Positions 32,534 through 42,537 of a DNA stretch of 64,000 bases are shown here, one piece after another. The translations under genes and the position numbers were made by a program. Each line of letters starts with the position of its first letter. Position 1 is the first letter of the stretch. The notes below the pieces were generated by a model that saw nothing but the letters and a program-made list of their open reading frames with translations, made no database searches and was not told the DNA's origin. This stretch comes from CADEEL01 sp050246475 (GTDB lineage: Bacteria > Pseudomonadota > Alphaproteobacteria > Caulobacterales > Aquidulcibacteraceae), in the NCBI GenBank assembly GCA_050246475.1, contig JBFWVZ010000001.1:682001-746000 (forward strand), in the 5' to 3' direction.

Positions 32534-35446
32534 TCAGAAAGTGTGGCGCAGGCCGATCCGGAACACGCGCCCGAGCGGTGTGCCGGTGAACGGATCGTAG
32601 CCAAGGTCGGTGCCGGCGAAGGGCGGATCTTCGTTGGTGATGTTGGTGAAGGCCGCGGTGAGCACCGTATCCTCGGTGATCTCGGCGACCGCCGAGAGAT
32701 CGTGCGTCATGTAGGAATCGATCAGCGCGGTCGGGTGGTTCGGGTTGATCGGACGCAAATCCTGCATCTCGCCGACATAGCGCGTCGTCCAGCGCAGCAT
32801 GAGGGGGCCTGCATCCCATTCGATGAAGGCCGAGCCCTTCCATTGCGGCGTGGCGTTGTAGCCGGCGTGATCGTAGGTGCCCGCATAGTCGGTCGCGGGG
32901 CGCGTCACGATGCCTTCCACGAGCAATTCGTCCTGGAACCATTCCTGGAGATAGGTGACGTCGCCGCCGACGACCCAGCGGCCGCCTTCGCCGCCGAGCA
33001 ATTCGCCGAGGTCGAGCGTGGCGGAAGCGTCCATGCCGCTGATCGTCAGCGTCGGGCCGTTGATGGTCTCGACGCGCGCGCGCAGCATGGCGGCCGGTGC
33101 GCAGGGGTTCACGCCGAAATCGAACCGCGATTGCAAGCCGGCATAGGCAAGTTGGCCGCAATGATTGCCGCCTGTGACGAAGAGCGCGGTCGCCATGCGC
33201 GTGCCGCCTTCGGTCATGATCGGATCTTCGAACTCGAAGTTGAAGTAGTCGATCGTGGCGCGCAGCGGCCCGGCGTTGAGGATCGCGCCGATATTGTAGG
33301 TCGTGGCGGTTTCAGGCTGCAGGTTCGGATTGCCGAACGTGTCGTAGGCGCGATAGCCGCCGACGGCGGAGGTGAACGCAAGGAGTGTGGCGAAGCCCGG
33401 ATCGAGCTGCGTGACGGGCGGGGCGCGGAACGTGGTGCCGGCCGAGCCGCGCAGCGCGAACCAATCCGTCACCTGCCAGCGCACGGAGATTTTCGGGTTG
33501 ATGGTGTCGCCAACCGCGCCGCCATAATCCTCGAAGCGCACGGCGAGCTGGGCTTCGAGATTGTCGAAGATCGGCAGCGAGAGCTCGCCGAAGAGCGCGT
33601 AATTGTCTCCGCCCAGATCGTAGTTCGAGAGCGGGCCGAAGAAGGAAAAGGGCCCGTTGCGTTGCGTGCAGGTCGTGTCGCCGAGGTTCACACAAGGATT
33701 GACGTCGATGTTGGTGAAATCGTTGACGACGCGCTCGGCGCCCTGATCGCGGTATTGCGCGCCAAGCGCCCAGGCGATGGGCCCGCCCGGGAGATTGATG
33801 CCGGTCTCGCCGTCGAACACGGCGTCGATGACGAGCTGGCTGGTGGTGACCTGGTAGGCGTATTCCTCGAACATCCAATCGATGACGGCGAGATCGTTGA
33901 CGGTCGCGGGATCGAAGGTGAGGCCGTTCTGATCGCCCGTCGCGGGATTTTGCGCGACGCCCGTCGAGAACGGGTTGAACCACATGCAGCCGCCGACTCC
34001 CGGCGTGCCCTGCACGCCCGGCGTGACGGGATCGGTGTCGCAGTTCGGCCCGCCGAGGCCGCGCAGCGCGTAACCCAGACGCGAGACGATGATATCGGGC
34101 GTCGAGATGTCGCTTTCGTTTTCGCCGTAGGAAATGTTGACGTTCCAGCCGACGCCGCCGGCGAATTCGCCGGAAAGACCGCCGCTCACACGCCAGCCTT
34201 CAAAATTGCGCTGATCGTGCTTGGAGCCGTCGCCGAACAACGGATTGCCGCCGAGCGCGAGCGGGCGCCACAGGAGGCCGATCGTGAAGAGATTCTGCGT
34301 GCCGGCCTGACCGAGATAAGTCTGCACGTTGGCCGGCAATTGCGCGATGAAGCCTGGCGTGAGGCCCGGATTTGTCTCGGGAATGATGAAGTGCCCCGCG
34401 AGCGCGCCGACGCCCGATCCGTTGGCGATGCTGCCAGGCCCTTGCACGGGGCCGTAGCTCGGCGAGGAAGCTTCGCCTTCGACATAATGCGCGGCCCACA
34501 GCGCCTCGAGGTGGAGGTCGATGTTCTCGGTGAGCTCGTAATTCAGTTCGCCGTAGAGCTGATAGTGATCCTCGTCCTCGACGAGATTGTCGAAATTGGC
34601 GAACGAGAAACGGCATGTCGTCGCGGCCGATTGGAAGCCGCTGAGTTCCGTGCACGCCGGATCGAGAAAGCGCTGCGTGATCCCAGTGTCGATCGCGTAA
34701 GGGCCGGGGTTTGAGAACGAAGACCAGCCGCCGATGGCGGCGGGATCGAACGCGGTGAACGGCCTGCTGGAGAAATCGCGATCGAGCGTGTCGAGTTCGG
34801 AGCGGTGCCGGTGCCCGGCGGACAACAGGATGTTGCCGCGGTCGAACACGGCGCCCCAATTGAGGCCCGCGTCGTAATCGCCGTCCGAGCCTTCGATCGC
34901 GGAATAATTGCCGCGCACTTCAAGGCCGTCGAGATCGCGCCGGGTGATGAAGTTGACGACGCCGCCGATGGCGTCGGAGCCGTAAGTCGCGGCCGCGCCG
35001 TCGCGCAGAACTTCGATGCGCCCGATGGCCATCTGAGGGAGGAGGTTGGTGTCCACGCCGCCATTGAGCGCAGGGCCGATCACCATGCGCCGGCCGTTCA
35101 AGAGCACCAGCGTCCGGGGCGCGCCGAGGCTGCGCAGGTTCACGTTGCCGGAGCCGGTCGATTGGCCGGCGGTGAATTGGTTGGAATCGCCGAAGACGCC
35201 GGTGGAGGCCGGGATCGAGCGCATGATCTCGACCATGTTCGGGTTGCCCTGGCGCTGCAGCTCGGCGGCGGAAATCACGTCCACCGGCAGCGCCGCGGTT
35301 TCCGGCGTACCGCGAATGTGAGAGCCGGTGACGACGATCTCGTCGGACTCGGCCGTGGTGGATTGCGCCTGCGCCGGGGCCGCGAAACCGAGCGACGCCA
35401 ACGCCGCAAGCGTGGATCCCCCCAACAGCCAAGTGGACTTCTTCAT
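32534..35446 (-). CDS. TonB-dependent outer-membrane receptor
   Basis: A 970-residue receptor with a signal peptide (KKSTWLLGGSTLAALASLGFA, cut near AQAQ) and a TonB-box-like DEIVVTGSHIRG. The plug domain spans about 45-165 (LRSLGAPRTLVLLNGRRM, RIEVLRDGAAATYGSDAIGGVVNFI). A large beta-barrel ends IGLRHTF with the terminal Phe needed for BAM assembly. No DUF4880/FecR-type regulator is near. The substrate is unknown; the nearby catabolic genes suggest an aromatic or sugar conjugate. GAGGGAGG precedes the ATG. Confidence 0.95.
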   Translation of the reverse strand: MKKSTWLLGGSTLAALASLGFAAPAQAQSTTAESDEIVVTGSHIRGTPETAALPVDVISAAELQRQGNPNMVEIMRSIPASTGVFGDSNQFTAGQSTGSGNVNLRSLGAPRTLVLLNGRRMVIGPALNGGVDTNLLPQMAIGRIEVLRDGAAATYGSDAIGGVVNFITRRDLDGLEVRGNYSAIEGSDGDYDAGLNWGAVFDRGNILLSAGHRHRSELDTLDRDFSSRPFTAFDPAAIGGWSSFSNPGPYAIDTGITQRFLDPACTELSGFQSAATTCRFSFANFDNLVEDEDHYQLYGELNYELTENIDLHLEALWAAHYVEGEASSPSYGPVQGPGSIANGSGVGALAGHFIIPETNPGLTPGFIAQLPANVQTYLGQAGTQNLFTIGLLWRPLALGGNPLFGDGSKHDQRNFEGWRVSGGLSGEFAGGVGWNVNISYGENESDISTPDIIVSRLGYALRGLGGPNCDTDPVTPGVQGTPGVGGCMWFNPFSTGVAQNPATGDQNGLTFDPATVNDLAVIDWMFEEYAYQVTTSQLVIDAVFDGETGINLPGGPIAWALGAQYRDQGAERVVNDFTNIDVNPCVNLGDTTCTQRNGPFSFFGPLSNYDLGGDNYALFGELSLPIFDNLEAQLAVRFEDYGGAVGDTINPKISVRWQVTDWFALRGSAGTTFRAPPVTQLDPGFATLLAFTSAVGGYRAYDTFGNPNLQPETATTYNIGAILNAGPLRATIDYFNFEFEDPIMTEGGTRMATALFVTGGNHCGQLAYAGLQSRFDFGVNPCAPAAMLRARVETINGPTLTISGMDASATLDLGELLGGEGGRWVVGGDVTYLQEWFQDELLVEGIVTRPATDYAGTYDHAGYNATPQWKGSAFIEWDAGPLMLRWTTRYVGEMQDLRPINPNHPTALIDSYMTHDLSAVAEITEDTVLTAAFTNITNEDPPFAGTDLGYDPFTGTPLGRVFRIGLRHTF

Positions 35447-35725
35447 TTACGCCTCCCTCGGGGCGTACCTCATTTTGGAAAGTTGAAGGTTAGCCCAGCG
35501 TCATGCTGGATAAACGGCATTCTTTCGGCAAGTCGAATGTTCAAAAACCTCCCCGGGCGGCGCCGCTGTTTCCAGCCGGGTGTGGCCTTGGAGCCGCACT
35601 TCGCCTCTCGCGGGCGCCGCTTCGCCGCTTCGCGCGGCGGCGTGGGACGCTCTGGAACGGCGGCGGCTTGACCGGCGCGCGGGCGTACCCCAGGCTCGAA
35701 AACATAAACATAGGGCGGAAGACGG

Positions 35726-37180
35726 ATGACGGACGCGACGGCTGTTAGTGGGGCGCCGGCCAGCCCTGTCGCGCCTCTCAAGCTCAACCGCGCGACCAAG
35801 CTCTTCTACGGCTTCGGATCGATCGCCTACGGGGTGAAGGACGGCGGCTTCCGCTCCTTCCTGTTGCTCTATTACAATCAGGTCGTCGGGCTCGAGGCGC
35901 ATCTCGTGGGCCTCGCGATCATGACCGCGCTGGTCGTGGACTCGGTTCTCGATCCGATCATCGGGCAGGTTTCCGACAATTGGCGCTCGCGCTGGGGACG
36001 CCGGCACCCCTTCATGTATTTCGCGGCGCTGCCGGCGGCGGTGTTCTATTTCATCCTGTGGACGCCGCCGGCGGATTGGTCCCACCAAGCGCTCTTCTTC
36101 TACATCCTCGTCGTCGCCGTCGTCGTGCGCACGTTCATCACGCTCTACGAAATTCCAAGCTCGGCGATGGTGGCGGAGCTTTCCAGCGATTACGACGAGC
36201 GCACGCGGCTGATGAGCTATCGCTATTTCTTCGGCGTGTGGGGCGGCCTGCTGCTCGGCATTCTGACGCTCGTCGTCTTTCTTCAGCCCACGGAGCAATA
36301 TCCGCGCGGGCAGCTCAATCCGGACGGCTATCTCGCCTATGCGTGGACGGCCTCGGGGCTCATCCTCGCCTCCATCGTCATCTCCGCGCTCGGCACGCAC
36401 CGCTTCATTCCGATGCTGCGCAAAGCGAGCGGGGAAAAGAAAAGCGTGTGGCAATCGCTGAAGGACATGGCCTCCACGCTCTCCAACAAATCCTTCCTGA
36501 TGCTGATGATCGGCGGGATTTTCAAAGGAACGGGGCTGGGTCTTTCCAGCGCGCTCGTCTTCTACTGGGGGACGTATCTGTGGGAGCTTTCCTCCGCGCA
36601 GATGGCGATCCTGCTGGTGGACAGCCTCTTCTCCGCGGTCATCGCGTTGGCGCTGGCGCCAAGGCTCGCGAAGCGCTTCGGCAAGAAGCCGGTGGCGATC
36701 TGGTCTCTCATTCTGGCGGTGGGGATCGGGGTTGCGCCGCTCATCCTGCGCTATTTCGGGCTCTTCTTCGAGAACGGCTCGCCGTGGCTCTTGCCCGTGC
36801 TCTTCGTGCACGGCGTGATCTATGCGGCGTGCGGCATCATCTCGCTCATTCTCGTCTCCTCGATGATCGCCGACGTCGTCGAGGACAGCGAGACGCGGAC
36901 CGGCAGGCGCTCGGAAGGGCTCTTCTTCGCGGCATCGAGCCTCGTGCAGAAGGCGATCTCGGGCGTGGGCGTTTTCGTCTCGGGGCTGGTGCTGACGGCG
37001 GCGGCGTTTCCGGCCGGCGCGCGCCCCGGCGAGGTCGAGCCGGCGACGATGCAAAGCCTCATCGCGATCTATGCGCCGACGCTCATCGGCTTCTACGCGC
37101 TGGGGATTTTCTTCATGGCGCTCTACAGCATCGACCGGCGCCGCCATGAGGAGAACCTGCGGCAGCTCAATACACAATAG
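35726..37180 (+). CDS. GPH-family MFS sugar:cation symporter
   Basis: This 484-residue protein has 12 membrane helices. FYGFGSIAYGVKDGGFRSFLLLYY at the first helix (in part) and the loop GQVSDNWRSRWGRRHPFMYF are hallmarks of the glycoside-pentoside-hexuronide:cation symporter family. SSMIADVVEDSETRTGRRSEGLFF near residues 380-405 is the matching second-half loop. It probably takes up a sugar, glycoside or uronide with H+ or Na+. It is divergent from the TonB receptor, which may bring the same substrate across the outer membrane. Confidence 0.9.
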   Translation: MTDATAVSGAPASPVAPLKLNRATKLFYGFGSIAYGVKDGGFRSFLLLYYNQVVGLEAHLVGLAIMTALVVDSVLDPIIGQVSDNWRSRWGRRHPFMYFAALPAAVFYFILWTPPADWSHQALFFYILVVAVVVRTFITLYEIPSSAMVAELSSDYDERTRLMSYRYFFGVWGGLLLGILTLVVFLQPTEQYPRGQLNPDGYLAYAWTASGLILASIVISALGTHRFIPMLRKASGEKKSVWQSLKDMASTLSNKSFLMLMIGGIFKGTGLGLSSALVFYWGTYLWELSSAQMAILLVDSLFSAVIALALAPRLAKRFGKKPVAIWSLILAVGIGVAPLILRYFGLFFENGSPWLLPVLFVHGVIYAACGIISLILVSSMIADVVEDSETRTGRRSEGLFFAASSLVQKAISGVGVFVSGLVLTAAAFPAGARPGEVEPATMQSLIAIYAPTLIGFYALGIFFMALYSIDRRRHEENLRQLNTQ

Positions 37181-37281
37181 GGCGCCGGGTACGGCCCAGA
37201 GCGCGATTTTTGAGCCATGCATCGCATTTTCAAGGTTGCGGTATGGTGCGACAAGGCTAGGGTGGCGCGAGGAGGAAGCCC

Positions 37282-38427
37282 ATGCCTTATGCCCAAGGGC
37301 GCGTCTTTCACGACGCCGACAGCCACATCATGGAAAGCGGCGATTGGCTTGCCGGCTATTGCGATCCAAGCGTGCGCGACCGCCTGATCCGGCTGCGGCT
37401 CGAAGCGGGCGGTTCGCTCGCGGAGAAGGCGATCCAGAAGGCGATCGAGCGCCAGGCGGACGCTGAAGCGACGGCGCAGATCTCCTCGAACGTCATCACC
37501 GGCCCTAAGGGTTGGGCCGCATACGGCGCGATGAACCGCGACGAGCGGCGCGCCGCGCTCGACGATCTTGGCTTCTCAAGCCAGCTCGTTTTCACCACCT
37601 TCGCTGGTTCGCAATTCCTGCGCTCGAAGGAAATGGACGTGCGCTATGGCGGCGCGCGTGCGCTCAATCGCGGGATCGCGGATTTTTGCGCGGGCGATAA
37701 GCGCCAGATCCCGGTCGGCGTCGTGCCGTTGGACGACGCGGCGCTCGCGGTCGAGGCCGCGAAGGAGGCGATCAAGCTCGGCTGCGGCGCGATCTGGATT
37801 CCGGCCGCGCCCGCTGGCGATCATTCGCCGGGGCATGTCGATCTCGATCCCTTCTGGGCAACGCTTCAGGAAGCGCGCATTCCGTTCATGCTGCATGTGG
37901 GCGCGGGCACGCCGGTGCATCCGGCCGCGTATTTCGAGAACGGGCGCCCGAAATCGACCGATTGGCTCGGCGGGGGCGAAAATCTGCGCGGCAAGGATTT
38001 CGTCGCGCTCTCGTTCGCGCCGCAAATGTTCCTGACGGCGATGGTGTTCGACGGCGTCTTCCAGCGCTTCCCGAATCTGCGCGGCGGCGTCATCGAACTC
38101 GGCGCCGGCTGGGTCACCGACTTTCTGCGCCGCCTCGATCACGGCTGGAAGAGCTTCGGCAAATCCGATGCGATCCTCGCCGAGCTGAAGACACGCCCCT
38201 CCGAGCAGATCCGCAACGCGGTGCGCTTCACGCCGTTCCCGAACGAAGATCTCTCCGCGATCATGCGCGAGACGGGACCCGATCTCCTGCTTTTCTCCAG
38301 CGATTATCCGCATCCGGAGGGCACGAAGAATCCGATCGAGCGGTTCGAGGGCGGGCTCGCGGCGTTCGGCGAGGACGTCAAGGACAAGTTCTACCGGCGC
38401 AATTTCGAGTACATGATGGGCGCCTGA
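37282..38427 (+). CDS. Amidohydrolase family protein (amidohydrolase_2)
   Basis: A 381-residue TIM-barrel metallohydrolase. HDADSHIMESGDWL near residue 10 gives the first metal site in the D-x-H form, FMLHVGAGTPVHPAAYFEN supplies a further His, and LLLFSSDYPHPEGTKNPIERFE near 340 supplies the final Asp. Members are decarboxylases or hydrolases of aromatic and cyclic acids. It is followed by an intrinsic terminator, so it is probably its own unit. The substrate is unknown. Confidence 0.85.
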   Translation: MPYAQGRVFHDADSHIMESGDWLAGYCDPSVRDRLIRLRLEAGGSLAEKAIQKAIERQADAEATAQISSNVITGPKGWAAYGAMNRDERRAALDDLGFSSQLVFTTFAGSQFLRSKEMDVRYGGARALNRGIADFCAGDKRQIPVGVVPLDDAALAVEAAKEAIKLGCGAIWIPAAPAGDHSPGHVDLDPFWATLQEARIPFMLHVGAGTPVHPAAYFENGRPKSTDWLGGGENLRGKDFVALSFAPQMFLTAMVFDGVFQRFPNLRGGVIELGAGWVTDFLRRLDHGWKSFGKSDAILAELKTRPSEQIRNAVRFTPFPNEDLSAIMRETGPDLLLFSSDYPHPEGTKNPIERFEGGLAAFGEDVKDKFYRRNFEYMMGA

Positions 38428-38479
38428 ACCGGACACGTGTCGGCCGCAGGGGACTGAATCCCGCGGTCAACCTCCCCCT

Positions 38480-38515
38480 CGTCGCTCCGGTCCAGCCCGG
38501 GGCGACGCTTTTTTT
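38480..38515 (+). terminator. Intrinsic terminator after the amidohydrolase
   Basis: CGTCGC (38480-38485) pairs with GCGACG (38502-38507); inside, CCGG pairs with CCGG around a 6-base loop. A run of seven T follows (38509-38515). It separates the amidohydrolase from the carboxylesterase, whose ATG lies 15 bases further on. Confidence 0.7.
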
Positions 38516-38529
38516 GAGCGGAGACGAAG

Positions 38530-40158
38530 ATGAGCGGATCGAACGACTTTGCAGCGCCGAACCGGCGGGTGTTCGCAGCCGGCGCCGCGGGCGTCGCGCT
38601 TTCGGCATGCACGACCACGGGCCCTCAGGCGCCCGCGCCGTCCGATCCGCTCATCGCGCGCACGCGTGCGGGGCTCGTGCGCGGCCAGATGGACGACAAT
38701 GTCCGCGTCTTCAAAGGCATTCATTACGGCGCATCGACCGCGGGCGCGCGCCGCTTCCTGCCGCCGGCGCCGCCGGAAGCGTGGGAAGGCGTGCGCGATG
38801 CGTTCGCATACGGGCCGCAAAGCCCGCAGATCGCGCCGGGCGCGGGGGCTTACGCGATGTGGGCTTCCTGGGCGCATGAAAGCACGCAGAGCGAGGATTG
38901 CCTCGTGCTCAATGTGTGGACGCCGGCGCTGCGCGAAGGCGCGCGCCCGGTCATGGTGTGGCTGCACGGCGGAGGCTTCTCGAACTTCGACGGCGCTTCG
39001 CCCGCTTATGACGGCGTCAGGCTCTGCAATCGCGGCGATGTCGTCGTCGTCACGCTCAATCACCGCCTTAACATTTTCGGTTATCTCTATCTGGGCGAAG
39101 CCGCCGGCGCGGACTACGCCGCGAGCGGCAGCGCGGGGCAGCTCGACATCGTCGCCGCGCTCCAATGGGTGCGCGACAACATCGCGGAGTTCGGCGGCGA
39201 CCCGAACAACGTGACGATCTTCGGCGAATCCGGCGGCGGCGCCAAAGTCTGCACGCTGATGACGATGCCGGCCGCGCACGGCCTCTTCCATCGCGCCATC
39301 GTGCAGAGCGGCCCGATGCTCCGGGGCGTGCCGCGCGAAGCGGCCGCGCGCCAGGCGACGCGCGTGCTGGAGCATCTGCAAATTCCAGCAAACGAAGCGG
39401 CGGCGCGGCTGCAGGGCGTCTCGACGCAGGATTTGCTCGCGGCGTTCGCAGCAACGGGCGGGCAGGGCGCGGGCGCGCGGACGTTCGCGCCGGTCGTCGA
39501 TGGCGAAACGCTGCCGCGCGATCCCTTCCATCCCGACGCCTCGCCGCTATCTGCAAACGTGCCGCTGATGATCGGTTCGAACGCGCACGAGATGTCGATC
39601 TTCAACCAGGATCCGGCGCTCTGGGCGCTGACGTGGGAGACGCTGCCCGCGCGGGCGGCGCCGTTCCTGGCCGGCGGAGACGGCGCGCACATCATCGCGG
39701 AGTTCCGCAGGCTTCGCCCGCAAGCGACGCCAAGCCAAATCTATCAACTCATCGCGAGCGAGCGCTTCATGGGCCAGGCCTCGAAGATCATCGCGGAGCG
39801 CAAGGCCGCGCAAAACGCAGCGCCCGCCTTCATGTATTACTTCACGTGGGAGACGCCGGTTAACGACGGGCGTTGGGGCTCAGCCCACGCGCTCGAGATC
39901 CCGTTCGCCTTCGACACGCTGTCGCGCTCCACATCTTTCGTGGGGCCCAACCCGCCGCAAGCACTGGCCGACACGATGAGCGAAAGCTGGATTGCGTTCG
40001 CGCGCAACGGCGACCCCTCCAATGCGGCCGCGCCCGCATGGCCGCGCTACGACGCCACGCGCCGCGCGACCATGGTGTTCGACGTGGAGACGCGCCTCGT
40101 TGACGATCCGCACGGAGAAGAACGCGCGCTCATCGCAACGCTGCCGGTGATGCGCTGA
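38530..40158 (+). CDS. Type B carboxylesterase, lipoprotein
   Basis: A 542-residue alpha/beta hydrolase. RRVFAAGAAGVALSACTTT is a lipoprotein signal with probable lipidated Cys27 and a twin Arg. The oxyanion loop is HGGGF (146-150), SEDCL (121-125) is the type B marker, and the nucleophile is Ser234 in FGESGGGAK. The family splits carboxylic esters, including para-nitrobenzyl-type and natural aromatic esters. A cell-surface or periplasmic esterase beside a TonB receptor and amidohydrolases fits a scavenging role. Confidence 0.9.
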   Translation: MSGSNDFAAPNRRVFAAGAAGVALSACTTTGPQAPAPSDPLIARTRAGLVRGQMDDNVRVFKGIHYGASTAGARRFLPPAPPEAWEGVRDAFAYGPQSPQIAPGAGAYAMWASWAHESTQSEDCLVLNVWTPALREGARPVMVWLHGGGFSNFDGASPAYDGVRLCNRGDVVVVTLNHRLNIFGYLYLGEAAGADYAASGSAGQLDIVAALQWVRDNIAEFGGDPNNVTIFGESGGGAKVCTLMTMPAAHGLFHRAIVQSGPMLRGVPREAAARQATRVLEHLQIPANEAAARLQGVSTQDLLAAFAATGGQGAGARTFAPVVDGETLPRDPFHPDASPLSANVPLMIGSNAHEMSIFNQDPALWALTWETLPARAAPFLAGGDGAHIIAEFRRLRPQATPSQIYQLIASERFMGQASKIIAERKAAQNAAPAFMYYFTWETPVNDGRWGSAHALEIPFAFDTLSRSTSFVGPNPPQALADTMSESWIAFARNGDPSNAAAPAWPRYDATRRATMVFDVETRLVDDPHGEERALIATLPVMR

Positions 40159-40180
40159 GGGCGGCGGCGCGCGGCGCCGC

Positions 40181-41152
40181 TCAATCGCGCGGCACGGGGA
40201 TGAGCCCGCCCGCGCCCTGCTGGAAGAAGTCGAGATCGTAAACGGTCTCCGGATCGCTGCGGACGCGTGCATCGAGCTTGTGCGCGTCATCGCCGACGAG
40301 AATGCGCCACTTATCTTGGCGAACGCCGTCGAGGATGACCGTTGCGGCCTGCGCGGCGCTCATCGGCGCGTTGTCGCGGAAGCCTTGCGCCATGCCCGCC
40401 ATCAAAGCGCGGATCTGATCGTCGCTCATCGCGGCGGTGTCGATGCCGGCGTTGCGGAAGCGCGTGCGCGCCGTCGCGACTTCCTCCGCCGTCACGGTCT
40501 CGTCGTCGCGTCCCGCCGTCACCTTGCGGGAGTTCGCGACGATGTCGGTGCCGATATGCCCAGGCATCACCACCGAACAGCGAATGTGCGGAGCGTTGAC
40601 GCGAAGATCGGTGATCAGCGCCTCGGTGAATCCCTTCACCGCGAACTTCGCCGCCGCGTAGGCCGTGTGCGGCATCATTGGGCCGATCGAAGCCCAGAAC
40701 CCATTGACGCTCGACGTGTTTATGATGTGCGCTTCGTTCGCCTTCATCAGCATCGGCAGGAAGGCGCGCACGCTCCAATAAACGCCGCCCCAGCAGACAT
40801 TGAAAGTCTTCTCCCAATTCGCCCGCGTGTCGGTGAAGATGGAGCCGGCGCCGGAAATGCCGGCATTGTTGAAGAGCAAATGGATCTTGTCCGTCTCGAG
40901 CTCTGCCGCGACCTGATCGCGGAAGTCGAGGAGCTGCTGTTCGATCGAGACATCCGCGACGTAAGTCATCACGCGCGTGCCTTGCGGTGGGTTCGCGCTT
41001 TCGATGAGGCGCCGGGTTTCTCCCATGTTCGTCGCGGATACGTCGCAGAGCGCGACCGTACAGCCCTCCGCCGCGAGCTGGCGCGCCAATTCGCGCCCCA
41101 TGCCTGTGCCGCCGCCCGTGATGACGGCGATCTTCCCCGCGAAATCCTTCAT
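40181..41152 (-). CDS. SDR family NAD(P)-dependent oxidoreductase
   Basis: A 323-residue classical short-chain dehydrogenase: TGGGTGMG cofactor loop at about 12-19, NNAGISG near 92, Ser in INTSSVNG, and the catalytic Tyr-x-x-x-Lys in AYAAAKFAVKG near 163-167. A long C-terminal extension (TARTRFRNAGIDTAAMSDDQI) sets it apart from short fatty-acid reductases. It is convergent with the carboxylesterase and divergent from the LLM oxidoreductase. The alcohol or ketone substrate is unknown. Confidence 0.9.
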   Translation of the reverse strand: MKDFAGKIAVITGGGTGMGRELARQLAAEGCTVALCDVSATNMGETRRLIESANPPQGTRVMTYVADVSIEQQLLDFRDQVAAELETDKIHLLFNNAGISGAGSIFTDTRANWEKTFNVCWGGVYWSVRAFLPMLMKANEAHIINTSSVNGFWASIGPMMPHTAYAAAKFAVKGFTEALITDLRVNAPHIRCSVVMPGHIGTDIVANSRKVTAGRDDETVTAEEVATARTRFRNAGIDTAAMSDDQIRALMAGMAQGFRDNAPMSAAQAATVILDGVRQDKWRILVGDDAHKLDARVRSDPETVYDLDFFQQGAGGLIPVPRD

Positions 41153-41294
41153 CGTGTGCGATCCTCTTGGCCGGCAGCCTCACTGGGAGCGGAACCTTAG
41201 CGAAGGCGACGCGAAACAAAAGGCAAAGCGGGAGGGAGTTGATGTTCCGCGCGCTGCGCTCATAGTTGCGGTGGGGTCCCGCGGGAGAGGATTC

Positions 41295-42533
41295 ATGCGG
41301 TTCGGAGTCTTCTACGAGCATCAACTGCCGCGCCCTTGGAACGAGGGCGATGAAGCGCGTCTCTTCCATGAGGCGCTCGAGCAAGTCGTGCTCGCGGACA
41401 GGCTCGGCTACGATTACGCTTGGGAAGTGGAGCATCACTTCCTCGAGGAATATTCGCACTCCTCGGCGCCGGAAGTGTTCCTTGCCGCAGCGGCGGCGCG
41501 GACGAAGACCATCCGCGTCGGTCACGGCATCCGCCAAGTCATCCCGAACTACAATCATCCCGCGCGCACCGCCGAGGCGCTGGCGACGCTCGACATCATT
41601 TCGAACGGCCGGCTCGATTTCGGCATCGGCGAAGGCGCGACGCGCCTTGAGCTTGGCGGCTTCGGCATTCCGGCCAAGGAGAAACGCGCGCTCGCGTTGG
41701 AGGCGGCCGAGCAGATCGCCAACATGATGGTGATGAGCCCTTATCCGGGTTTTGAGGGCGCGGGCTTCTCCATGCTGTGCCGCAATGTCGTGCCGAAGCC
41801 GGTGCAGAAGCCGCATCCCCCGATGTGGATGGCGTGCACCAACCGCGACACGATCAAGGTGGCGGCCTCCATCGGTGTCGGCGCGCTGGCGTTCTCATTC
41901 CTCGATCCGGAAGAGGCGCGTGGTTGGGCCGACATCTATTACGGCATTATCAAATCCGATCAGTGCACGCCCATCGGCCATAGCGTGAACGCCAACATCG
42001 CGATGGTGTCGAACTTCTCCGTGCATCACGATCGCGCCGAGGCGATCCGGCGCGGGCAGGAGGGCTTCGAGTTCTTCGGCTATGCGGTCAATGCGCTCGT
42101 CGCGCATGACGTGATCCCGGGGCGCTCGACATTGTTCGCCGATTTCCAGCGCGCACGCGGCAATCGCGACGAGGAGATCATCGCCGCCTCGCGCATGGCG
42201 GAAACGCTGGCCAGCGGCATCGGCACGCCGGGCGATATCCGCGCGCACCTCAAGGCGTTTCAAAACGCCGGCGTCGATCAGGTGATCTTCCTGCAACAAG
42301 CGGGGCGCAACAAGCACGCCCACATCTGCGAAGCGCTGGAGCTCTTCGCGGCGGAGGTGATGGGCGAGTTCAAGGCCGACGTTGCGGAGCGCGAAGCGAG
42401 AAAGGCGGAGATGCTCGCGCCCCACATCGAAGCCGCGCTGGCGCGCAAGAAGCGCATGGCGCCGCTGCGGGAAGACGAAATCCCGGTCGTGAAAGCCTCC
42501 GTGAAAAAGGCCGAGGTCAACGAGGTGCGCTAG
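41295..42533 (+). CDS. LLM-class flavin-dependent oxidoreductase
   Basis: This 412-residue luciferase-like TIM barrel starts MRFGVFYEHQLPRPW. It has LGYDYAWEVEHHFLEEYSHS (residues about 36-55) and RVGHGIRQVIPNYNHPARTAEALATLD, the standard flavin-site pattern. Such enzymes use FMNH2 or F420 with oxygen for monooxygenation or dehydrogenation. The gene ends four bases before the convergent hydrolase of the catabolic operon. A role in oxidising the same compound class is inference. Confidence 0.88.
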   Translation: MRFGVFYEHQLPRPWNEGDEARLFHEALEQVVLADRLGYDYAWEVEHHFLEEYSHSSAPEVFLAAAAARTKTIRVGHGIRQVIPNYNHPARTAEALATLDIISNGRLDFGIGEGATRLELGGFGIPAKEKRALALEAAEQIANMMVMSPYPGFEGAGFSMLCRNVVPKPVQKPHPPMWMACTNRDTIKVAASIGVGALAFSFLDPEEARGWADIYYGIIKSDQCTPIGHSVNANIAMVSNFSVHHDRAEAIRRGQEGFEFFGYAVNALVAHDVIPGRSTLFADFQRARGNRDEEIIAASRMAETLASGIGTPGDIRAHLKAFQNAGVDQVIFLQQAGRNKHAHICEALELFAAEVMGEFKADVAEREARKAEMLAPHIEAALARKKRMAPLREDEIPVVKASVKKAEVNEVR

Positions 42534-42537
42534 CGCG

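Noticed and set aside
32519..34714. A 730-codon plus-strand frame under the TonB receptor
   Set aside because: Its translation is a low-complexity Arg/Glu/Gly string, and the receptor on the other strand has signal peptide, plug, barrel and terminal Phe.
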